The notes beneath the pieces are model-generated. The model did no database searches. It saw nothing but the letters and a program-made list of their open reading frames with translations, and had not been told where the DNA came from. A stretch of DNA of 9,641 nt from Actinomycetota bacterium (GTDB lineage Bacteria; Actinomycetota; Acidimicrobiia; Acidimicrobiales; JAHWLA01). Both the position numbers and the translations under genes were made by a program. Where the stretch lies: the NCBI GenBank assembly GCA_019347595.1, contig JAHWLA010000092.1, positions 1 through 9,641 on the forward strand. The letters are read 5' to 3'. Of the stretch, positions 1 to 5,520 are shown piece after piece; position 1 is the first letter of the stretch; the number at the start of each line of letters is the position of its first letter.

Positions 1-355
1 CCTCGGTCGTGTCGAGCTGGCCGACCAGCGATCGCAGGAAGTCGGTGAGGTGCAGCCCGATCGTCAGCTGTGGCAGCTCGTCCGCCCCGCGAACAGCGCG
101 ACAGGTGCCGTCGGAGATGTGCAGCTGGAAGATGACCGGCCCGTCGGCTGTGGCGATCTCCCACTGCACGACGGCGGTGTTGCTCCCGGCCTTCTCGGCC
201 TCGAAACGCCGGCAAATCTCGGCAAAGACTCCGTCGAGCACGGCGTCGACCCCGACCCACGTGACGAAGCCCTCCATCGCTTCGTCGGGCACCCGAGACA
301 TGGCATCGGCAACCTGCAACACCGGGTCGACCCACTGGCTGTCTGTCATCGACAT
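1..355 (-). CDS. SCP2 sterol-binding domain protein, partial (C-terminus off left edge)
   Basis: Reading leftwards from the ATG at 355, an open frame of 118 codons runs to the window edge without a stop. The N-terminal part has amphipathic helices, including AEICRRFEAEKAG. A beta-rich stretch follows (VVQWEIATADGPVIFQLHIS), then a segment ending LTIGLHLTDFLRSLVGQLD. That order matches SCP2-fold lipid-binding proteins, where a strand pair is followed by 'D..l.l...dfl.ll.G.ld'. Family members bind or carry sterols, fatty acyl chains or other hydrophobic ligands in the cytoplasm; the ligand here cannot be told. The start is supported by a GGGGGGAG ribosome site just upstream and a TATAGT -10 box further up. 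A second ATG two codons in (349) is possible. The gene is divergent from the carotenoid-oxygenase-like gene. The family call rests on pattern only, and an uncharacterised SCP2-like protein is the safest name. Confidence 0.72.
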   Translation of the reverse strand, partial: MSMTDSQWVDPVLQVADAMSRVPDEAMEGFVTWVGVDAVLDGVFAEICRRFEAEKAGSNTAVVQWEIATADGPVIFQLHISDGTCRAVRGADELPQLTIGLHLTDFLRSLVGQLDTTE

Positions 356-386
356 GCACTCCCCCCAAGACGATTGAACCGGAGCC

Positions 387-392
387 ACTATA
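387..392 (-). promoter_or_regulatory. Putative -10 box for the leftward SCP2-like gene
   Basis: On the minus strand this reads TATAGT, five of six matches to TATAAT. It lies 31 bp upstream of the ATG at 355, which leaves room for a short leader carrying the GGGGGGAG ribosome site. No convincing -35 hexamer is visible at 16-18 bp, which is common for actinobacterial promoters. The site sits in the 79-bp divergent region (356-434). Confidence 0.4.
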
Positions 393-421
393 GCCACGGT
401 GCATCAACGCCGGCTGGCCGC

Positions 422-427
422 TACGAT
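422..427 (+). promoter_or_regulatory. Putative -10 box giving a leaderless transcript
   Basis: TACGAT fits the actinobacterial TAnnnT -10 pattern and ends 7 bp before the ATG at 435, so transcription would begin at or next to the start codon. There is no ribosome site ahead of that ATG, as expected for a leaderless message. This is why 435 is preferred over the in-frame GTG at 399. No clear -35 is seen. Confidence 0.4.
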
Positions 428-434
428 CCGCCCC

Positions 435-1871
435 ATGGGGGGAGCGGTGGTGGACGGCTGGCGCGTCGGGCTGCGCTCCGAAGACGTCGAGATCATCGAC
501 CCGGTGCCGCTCGAGATCGACGGCACGCTGCCGATAGAGCTGCGCGGTGCGCTCCACCTGCTCGGGCCTGGTCGCCACCACGTCTCAGGCGACCCCGACC
601 GCAACTGGTTGGATGGCGACGGGCTGGCCCACATGGTCGCCTTCGACGAACGAGGTGCGACGTACCGGCGCCGGTATGTGACCACGCGCAAGAAGGCAGC
701 AGAGGACCTGGCCGGTCGGCGGCTCTTCGCCACCTTGGGGTCGCCTCCCCCGGGCGGGTTGCTGCGCCGTTTCTGGTTCATGGCGCCCCGTAGCCCGGCC
801 AATCGCGGCGTCGTGGTGCACGCCGATCGCGTCCTCGCGCTGTGGGACGGCAGCCGCCCGTACGCGCTCGATCCCGCCACGCTCGAGACGGTCGGCGAGG
901 AGGACTTCGGGGGCGTGCTCCGCAACACATGGGACTCGTTCACCTCCTCGCCCAAGCTCGACGCCGCCACGGGCGAACTGTGGGGCTTCGGCGCCACCCG
1001 TTGGCGGTCCGGCCGCGTAGTCGTCTGGCGCATCGACGGACGAGGTGTCGGCCACTGCGCGGCTCGCGCTCGGCTCGGCCGCCGGGTCGGCGTCGGCGTG
1101 TTCGCCCTCACGCCCACGCGCGCCGTGGTGCTGCTGCCGCCGCTGGGCCTGCCCCGCATGCCATGGCCGTTGGTCACCGGAAAGGCGGCCGTGGCCGAGT
1201 GTTGGGAATGGCGCCCCGAGCGAGGCGTACACGTGCTCGTCGTCGACCGCACCACGGGCGCGGTACGCCGCACGACCGCCGGCGCCCGGTTCGTCACCGC
1301 CGTGGCCCAAGCGTTCGACGACGGCGACAACGTCGTCGTCGACGCGGTGTCGTACCGCGACCCCCGCATCCTCGACGCCGCCTTCGAGCTGATGCGAGGC
1401 GAGCTGCGCACGACGGCGTACGGCACACTCGAACGGTTCCGCATCCGCCCCGACGGCACCGTGGAGCAGGCGAAGCTGCCGCCCTTGGAAGCGCCTGCAG
1501 TGGCACCCGGGGCCGAGGGCCCGAGCGCCCGCGTGTTCGGGGTGACGCTCAACCCCAAGGCTGGCTTCGTAGGCCTCGCGGTCGCCGTCGACGTCGGTAC
1601 CGGCAAGGTCACATGGGCGGCGCCGCACCCCGACGAAGTGGCCGGCCCGCCCGCCGTGGTCCCGCGAGCAGGCGGCCTGCCGTGGGTGCTCTACCCAGTG
1701 CTCGACACGGCCCGGGCGCGAACGACCGTGCGCGTGTACGACGGCACCGCCCTCGGCGACGGCCCCGTCGCCGAGGTGATCCTCCCCGACCCCGTGCCAC
1801 TGGGCTTCCGCACCGCTTGGTCGCCGCACCGACGCGAAGTGCCTGTGGCGCCGTCGGGCGCGGCTTGTTAG
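435..1871 (+). CDS. Carotenoid cleavage oxygenase-family protein lacking the iron-ligand histidines
   Basis: The protein has 478 residues from ATG 435, the usual size for the carotenoid cleavage oxygenase / RPE65 family (seven-bladed propeller, non-haem iron held by four His). Family landmarks occur in order: WLDGDGLAHMVAF then YRRRYVTT near the N-terminus; LALWDGSRPYALDPATLETV; FTSSPKLDAATGELWGFG; GVFALTPTRAVVL; AQAFDDGDNVVVDAV; VVPRAG; and GFRTAW near the end. Aligned by motif, the four iron-ligand positions are S172, G221, A289 and R459, so none is His. Two likely second-shell Glu positions also differ: Asp in LALWDG, and Pro in GPPAVVPR where the family has GEP.FVPR. The fold is likely kept, but iron-dependent alkene cleavage is unlikely; a role in binding a polyene or other lipid is conceivable. 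The start is set by the leaderless -10 at 422; an in-frame GTG at 399 would add 12 residues. The stop codon overlaps the -10 box of the next operon. Confidence 0.8.
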   Translation: MGGAVVDGWRVGLRSEDVEIIDPVPLEIDGTLPIELRGALHLLGPGRHHVSGDPDRNWLDGDGLAHMVAFDERGATYRRRYVTTRKKAAEDLAGRRLFATLGSPPPGGLLRRFWFMAPRSPANRGVVVHADRVLALWDGSRPYALDPATLETVGEEDFGGVLRNTWDSFTSSPKLDAATGELWGFGATRWRSGRVVVWRIDGRGVGHCAARARLGRRVGVGVFALTPTRAVVLLPPLGLPRMPWPLVTGKAAVAECWEWRPERGVHVLVVDRTTGAVRRTTAGARFVTAVAQAFDDGDNVVVDAVSYRDPRILDAAFELMRGELRTTAYGTLERFRIRPDGTVEQAKLPPLEAPAVAPGAEGPSARVFGVTLNPKAGFVGLAVAVDVGTGKVTWAAPHPDEVAGPPAVVPRAGGLPWVLYPVLDTARARTTVRVYDGTALGDGPVAEVILPDPVPLGFRTAWSPHRREVPVAPSGAAC

Positions 1872-1902
1872 AGTCCCCGACTGCATCTCCGAGGGGGGAG
1901 AG
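1869..1902 (+). promoter_or_regulatory. Putative promoter and leader of the polyketide-like operon
   Basis: TAGAGT at 1869-1874 fits TAnnnT and contains the TAG stop of the upstream gene. A start site near 1881 would give a leader of about 22 nt carrying the purine-rich ribosome site GAGGGGGGAG (1891-1900) right before ATG 1903. No clear -35 is visible. Because only 31 bp separate the genes, read-through from the upstream gene is also possible. Confidence 0.4.
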
Positions 1903-2334
1903 ATGGTTGGGATCGATGCGGTAACGATCCACCGCATCGACGATGCGCTGGGTCGCTGGGGGAAAACGTTCGAGCAGGCGGTCCTCTCGTCGCGCGAGCG
2001 CGACGGCTGCGCCTCGGCTCCCGCCCGGGCCCGCTCGGTGGCCACCCATGTCGCCGTCAAGGAGTCCGTGGTCAAGGCGCTCGGCGGCCGCGGCCGTGAC
2101 TTCCGGTGGCCCGACATCGAAGTGCTCGACGCGCGCGACGCCGCCATCTCCCCCGCCAGTGCCGAGGCCGTCGGCGCCCTGGCCGACGCGGTCCCGGCAG
2201 GCCGCTTCATCGGCCACGGCACCTGGACCGTGCGAGGCGAGTGTGCCCACCGGCTGCCGGCAGAACGTGCCGATCGCAGTTGGTGGGCGGCCGTCGCCAC
2301 GGATACTCACGTCGTCGCCATGGCAGGGGTGTGA
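1903..2334 (+). CDS. acpS-like: Holo-ACP synthase type 4'-phosphopantetheinyl transferase, divergent
   Basis: This 143-residue protein has the length and N-terminal layout of AcpS. MVGIDAVTIHRI carries the GID motif, with D5 as a probable magnesium ligand. FEQAVLSSRERD follows, then THVAVKESVVKALGG, in which K53-E54 match the KE of the family's 'F.AKEA..KALG'. RWPDIEVLD comes next. AcpS moves phosphopantetheine from CoA to the ACP serine. The family's C-terminal 'S.SH....A.A' motif is not recognisable: the end reads AAVATDTHVVAMAGV, after a stretch of about 60 residues that aligns poorly. It may be an adapted, system-specific enzyme for the ACP four genes downstream (Ser53), or the organism's only AcpS. 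A strong purine-rich ribosome site supports ATG 1903. The stop overlaps the next start by 1 nt (TGATG), so the two genes are probably translationally coupled. Confidence 0.8.
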   Translation: MVGIDAVTIHRIDDALGRWGKTFEQAVLSSRERDGCASAPARARSVATHVAVKESVVKALGGRGRDFRWPDIEVLDARDAAISPASAEAVGALADAVPAGRFIGHGTWTVRGECAHRLPAERADRSWWAAVATDTHVVAMAGV

Positions 2335-3275
2335 TGCTGGCATTCCTCTTCCCCGGGCAGGGCACCCAGCGCGTCGGCATGGGCCAACGACTCCATCACC
2401 TGTACGCCGAGGCGCGCGAGGTGTTCGAGCGCGCGCGCCACGTGCTCGGCTACGACATCGCCGACATCTGCTTCCGCGGCCCGCTGCCGCGGCTGACGGC
2501 CACGCAGCACGCCCAGCCCGCCATCTTCACGTGCAGCGCCGCCGTGCTCGCCGTGCTGCGTGAGAACGGCGTGCGACCCGACGGAGTGGGCGGGCACAGC
2601 GTGGGCGAGTTCGCCGCCCTCCATGCCGCAGGCGTGCTCGACTTCGACGAAGCGCTGGCCGCCGTGCACGTGCGGGCCGAGCTCATGGCGAGCACCACGG
2701 GACGGGGCACGATGGCCGCCGTCATCGGGCTCGACCGGGCCGTGGTCGTCGAGCTGTGCGAACAGGCGTCGAAGCTCGGGACGGTGGTCGTCGCCCTGCA
2801 CAACGGCCCCCGCTTCGTCGTCGTCTCCGGCGAGCTCGACACGGTGGCCGCCGTGGTCGACCTGGCGAAGGCCGCGGGCGCCCTGCGCGTGCAACCACTG
2901 CAGGTCAGCCACGCCTTCCATTCGCCGCTCATGGCCGAGGTGTCCGACCGATGGACCGACCACGTGCGCACGCTGCCGCTGCAGGCGCCCGACTGCCCAG
3001 TGGCGCTCAACACCACCGGGCGGGTCGCCGTCGACGTCGACGACATCCGCCGGGCGGTCGCCGACCAGGTGGCCTCGCCGGTCGAGTGGGCCTCGTGCAT
3101 GGACGCGCTGGTGGCGCTCGGCGTGCGGACGGCGGTGGAGATCGGCGAGTCGAAGGCGCTCACGAGCATCGTGCGCAACACGGACGGCGACATGCGGGGC
3201 GTCTCGCTGGGGGACGCCGGCGCGCTCGAACGGTTCCTGGGGGAGACAAGGCGGAGGACGACGCATGCTCTTTGA
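2334..3275 (+). CDS. fabD: Malonyl-CoA:ACP transacylase (FabD-like)
   Basis: The 313-residue length is typical of stand-alone malonyl-CoA:ACP transacylases, which load malonyl units on the ACP in the cytoplasm. The N-terminus LAFLFPGQGTQRVGMG is the family hallmark. The nucleophile is S89 in GHSVGEF. R114 in VRAELM is the carboxylate-binding arginine that selects malonyl-type substrates. H196 in HAFHSPLM is the catalytic His, and the HAFH form is associated with malonyl rather than methylmalonyl use in polyketide acyltransferases. ATG 2334 is chosen because it starts exactly at the family N-terminus and overlaps the preceding TGA by 1 nt; the open frame upstream of it is not part of the protein. 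Its tail overlaps the next gene by 11 nt. A dedicated transacylase within the operon suggests the pathway does not rely wholly on the housekeeping FabD. Confidence 0.93.
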   Translation: MLAFLFPGQGTQRVGMGQRLHHLYAEAREVFERARHVLGYDIADICFRGPLPRLTATQHAQPAIFTCSAAVLAVLRENGVRPDGVGGHSVGEFAALHAAGVLDFDEALAAVHVRAELMASTTGRGTMAAVIGLDRAVVVELCEQASKLGTVVVALHNGPRFVVVSGELDTVAAVVDLAKAAGALRVQPLQVSHAFHSPLMAEVSDRWTDHVRTLPLQAPDCPVALNTTGRVAVDVDDIRRAVADQVASPVEWASCMDALVALGVRTAVEIGESKALTSIVRNTDGDMRGVSLGDAGALERFLGETRRRTTHAL

Positions 3276-4014
3276 GAAGGAGACGGTGGCCGTGGTCACC
3301 GGCGGCTCGCGCGGCATCGGCCGGGCCGTTGCCCTCGACCTCGCACGCGAAGGCGCGGCGGTCGTGCTGACCTACCGCGAGCAGGCCGACAAGGCCAACG
3401 AGGTCGTCGAGGAGATCGAGGGCTCGGGCGGCCGGGCCCTGGCCAAGCAGGTCGACGTCGGCGACGAGAAGCAGATCCGCTTCCTATTCCGCGACGTGCG
3501 CAAGGAGATGGGCCGCCTCGACGTGCTCGTGAACAACGCGGGCGTCACCGAGGACGGCTTCATCATGATGATGAGCGTCCGCAAGTTCGAGGACGTCATG
3601 CGCACGAACATGACCGGCGCGTTCGTGGCCAGCCGCGAGGCGCTGAAGATGATGGCTCGCGAGCGCGGCGGCGCCATCGTCAACGTGTCGTCGGTCTCGG
3701 GCATCCTTGGCGGCGAGGGGCAGGCCAACTACTCGGCGTCGAAGGGCGCGCTGATCGCGTTCACGAGGGCGCTGGCCCGCGAGGGGGCCATGCACAAGGT
3801 GCGGGCCAACGTGGTCGCGCCCGGCTTCGTCGACACCGACATGGTGAAGGCCATGCCCGGCCACACGCTGGCCCTCTTCCAACAGCTCATCCCCATGAAG
3901 CGGGTGGGCAGGCCGGAGGAGGTGGCCTCGGCGGTGAGCTTCCTCGCCTGCGACCGGGCGTCCTACATCACCGGCGAGACCTTCGTCGTGGACGGCGGCC
4001 TCCTCATGGGCTGA
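3265..4014 (+). CDS. fabG: 3-oxoacyl-ACP reductase (FabG-like short-chain dehydrogenase)
   Basis: This is a 249-residue classical short-chain dehydrogenase. The nucleotide-binding motif TGGSRGIG is at residues 12-19, NNAGVTEDG at about 90-98, and the catalytic set is N115, S143 (NVSSVSG), Y156 and K160 (YSASK). The C-terminus GETFVVDGG is typical of FabG. It would reduce the ACP-bound beta-keto group to a hydroxyl using NADPH, and its position between the transacylase and ACP genes fits that role. A methionine-rich run (FIMMMSVRKF, residues 99-108) follows the NNAG motif; such Met/Leu content is common there in FabG and contacts substrate. The start ATG 3265 lies about 8 nt after GGAGG inside the end of the transacylase gene (11-nt overlap). 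Specificity for fatty acid versus polyketide intermediates cannot be read from the sequence. Confidence 0.93.
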   Translation: MLFEKETVAVVTGGSRGIGRAVALDLAREGAAVVLTYREQADKANEVVEEIEGSGGRALAKQVDVGDEKQIRFLFRDVRKEMGRLDVLVNNAGVTEDGFIMMMSVRKFEDVMRTNMTGAFVASREALKMMARERGGAIVNVSSVSGILGGEGQANYSASKGALIAFTRALAREGAMHKVRANVVAPGFVDTDMVKAMPGHTLALFQQLIPMKRVGRPEEVASAVSFLACDRASYITGETFVVDGGLLMG

Positions 4015-4061
4015 CCGTCCGCCGAGTACAGCCGTGCAGAGCAAGCGACCCATCGAACAAG

Positions 4062-4069
4062 AAGGAGGT
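4062..4069 (+). promoter_or_regulatory. Strong ribosome binding site of the ACP gene
   Basis: AAGGAGGT, a near-perfect Shine-Dalgarno match, sits 7 nt before ATG 4077. It is the best ribosome site in the operon and suggests the carrier protein is made in excess over its enzymes. The remaining 4015-4061 gap shows no clear terminator or promoter. Confidence 0.75.
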
Positions 4070-4076
4070 ACGGGCG

Positions 4077-4358
4077 ATGCCCACCTTGGAGGAACTGCGT
4101 GAGCAGGTCGACAGGCGCAAGGAGATGTGCGCCCAGGTAAAGCAGTTGGTGGTCGACCGGCTCGACGTGCCGGTCGAGCCGCAGTGGATCACCGACGACC
4201 AGCCCCTGTTCGGCCGCGGCCTGGAGCTCGACAGTGTCGACGCCCTCGAGCTCGTCGTCGGCCTCGAGTACGACTTCGCCGTTTCGGTGACCGACGACCA
4301 GCTCGACGTGTTCGGGTCCGTGGCCCGCCTCGCGGAGCACATCGAAGCCGAGCTCTGA
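4077..4358 (+). CDS. Acyl carrier protein
   Basis: This 93-residue acidic protein has the ACP helical pattern. The prosthetic-group site is LELDSVDALELV, where S53 receives 4'-phosphopantetheine. The usual DSL is DSV here, a substitution seen in some polyketide and fatty-acid ACPs. Helix I (KQLVVDRLDVPVEP) precedes the motif, and the C-terminal helix (VARLAEHIEAEL) is standard. The N-terminus is about 15 residues longer than in E. coli AcpP and charged (EELREQVDRRKEMC). It would carry the growing chain between the transacylase, ketosynthase and reductase encoded around it. The gene lies 62 nt after fabG and 32 nt before the GcvT-like gene. Confidence 0.93.
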   Translation: MPTLEELREQVDRRKEMCAQVKQLVVDRLDVPVEPQWITDDQPLFGRGLELDSVDALELVVGLEYDFAVSVTDDQLDVFGSVARLAEHIEAEL

Positions 4359-4390
4359 CGGATCTCGACAACAAGAAAGGGAGAGCAGCG

Positions 4391-5482
4391 GTGGTGTACA
4401 TCTCGCCCCTCGCAGGGGCCTATCCAGACTCCGTGACGACCGAGATCGTCGCGAGCGCCGAAGTCCCGTGGGTGTTCTCCTCCGTCGAGGAGGAATACAC
4501 AGCGCTCCGCCAGCGGCGCGCCCTGTTCGACTTCTCGCACCTCGGCCGGATCAAGATCTCCGGCCGCGGCGCGCTCGACTTCCTCCAGGAGCAGGTCGCA
4601 CGCGACATCACGTACCTGTTCCCGGAGAAGTCGCTCACGTCGCTGATGCTTGACGAGGAGGGGCGGCCCTTCGACGTCGTCGTCGTCTACAAGGTGCAGG
4701 GCGGCTACATCCTGGAGACCTCGGTCGGCCACGGCGCGGCCACGCTCGAGCGCTTGCGGGCGGCGGCGCCCGACGAGGTGGAGGTCACCGACCTCTCCGA
4801 AGAGCTGGCCGTCGTCGGCATCGAGGGCCCCTTCGCGTGGGAGGTCCTCGGCCGGCTGTACGAGCCGCAGCTGACCGGCCTCCCCTACCAGGGCGTCGCC
4901 ACCATCGAGTGGGAAGGCGAGGAGGTGCGGGTCAGCCGCACCGGCTTCACCGGCGAGTACGGCTACAAGCTGTACCTGCCCGTCGCCGCCGCGTCGAAGG
5001 CCTGGCACCTCATGCTCGAGGAAACGCCGCCGGCAGGCTACGCCGCGCTGGAGACGGCGATGCTCGAGATGCGCCAGCCGATGCTGCACCGCGAGGTCGG
5101 CCCTGAGGACAACGTCGTTCGCTGCGGCCTCAACTGGATGGTGGAGCTGGACAAGGAGGACTACATCGGGCGTGAGGCGCTGGGCGAGCAGGCCGAGAGC
5201 GAGCCCGACTACCTCACCGTCGGCTTCACTGCCCCCGCCGACCTCGACATCGCCACGGGCAGCACCGTGATCGCAGGAGGCGAGTTGGAAATCGGCACCG
5301 TCGCCCACACGGTGCACAGTCCCACGCTGCATGCGCGCATCGGCTTGGCCCGGACGAAGGCGGAGTGGACGACCTTCGGCCTCGAGCTCGAAGTGCAGGC
5401 GCCCGACGGCGCCCGCGCGCCGATCCGCACCGTGGCCGCGCCGTTCCTGATCCCGTTCAGCTGGAGCGTGCCGATCCTCTGA
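4391..5482 (+). CDS. GcvT / aminomethyltransferase-fold protein of unknown substrate
   Basis: The 363-residue length matches GcvT (glycine cleavage T protein) and related folate-dependent enzymes. LFDFSHLGRIKISGRGALDFLQ is the N-terminal 'D.S..g...v.G.dA..fL' block. LMLDEEGRPFDVVVVY (D95) aligns with the T-protein segment 'N..G...DD..vy', whose Asp is catalytic. SRTGFTGEYGYKLYLP (182-197) is the 'R.GYTGE.GyEl' folate-pocket block with E189 kept. LNWMVELDKEDYIGREAL is the C-terminal 'l.w.v....dFiG..aL' motif. Differences from true T proteins: only one Asp of the DD pair remains, the 'NA.N..KD' motif after it is gone (ETSVGHG), and the Arg of 'LRLE' seems to be M224. No gcvH, gcvP or lpd is nearby. 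A role on a carrier-bound intermediate (one-carbon transfer, or a repurposed fold) is an inference. The start is GTG 4391 after AAAGGGAGAG; GTG 4394 is equally possible. Confidence 0.82.
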   Translation: MVYISPLAGAYPDSVTTEIVASAEVPWVFSSVEEEYTALRQRRALFDFSHLGRIKISGRGALDFLQEQVARDITYLFPEKSLTSLMLDEEGRPFDVVVVYKVQGGYILETSVGHGAATLERLRAAAPDEVEVTDLSEELAVVGIEGPFAWEVLGRLYEPQLTGLPYQGVATIEWEGEEVRVSRTGFTGEYGYKLYLPVAAASKAWHLMLEETPPAGYAALETAMLEMRQPMLHREVGPEDNVVRCGLNWMVELDKEDYIGREALGEQAESEPDYLTVGFTAPADLDIATGSTVIAGGELEIGTVAHTVHSPTLHARIGLARTKAEWTTFGLELEVQAPDGARAPIRTVAAPFLIPFSWSVPIL

Positions 5483-5520
5483 TCGACAGCCCGACCGAGC
5501 ATCGCAACGAAGGGGGAGAC

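Noticed and set aside
399..434. GTG at 399 as start of the oxygenase-like gene
   Set aside because: It has no well-placed ribosome site, and the added 12 residues (HQRRLAATIRP and so on) look like untranslated sequence; the -10 box at 422-427 lies inside this stretch and favours ATG 435. Not fully excluded.
585..2300. 571-codon open frame on the minus strand across the oxygenase-like and AcpS-like genes
   Set aside because: It is the antisense shadow of well-supported plus-strand genes with recognisable motifs; such long frames are expected at this G+C, and its translation has no family motif.
2106..2333. Upstream extension of the transacylase frame
   Set aside because: Arg/Gly/Pro-rich and overlapping the AcpS-like gene; the family N-terminus begins exactly at ATG 2334.
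4015..4076. Possible terminator or internal promoter between fabG and the ACP gene
   Set aside because: No stem-loop with a T-run and no convincing -35/-10 pair; only the strong ribosome site is supported.
4004..5332. 442-codon open frame on the minus strand opposite the ACP and GcvT-like genes
   Set aside because: Low-complexity His/Arg/Gly-rich translation antisense to genes with clear motifs; a G+C artefact.
4391..5482. Genuine glycine cleavage T protein (gcvT)
   Set aside because: No gcvH, gcvP or lpd is near, several T-protein motifs have changed, and the gene sits within a carrier/ketosynthase operon. Function in glycine cleavage cannot be excluded from sequence alone.
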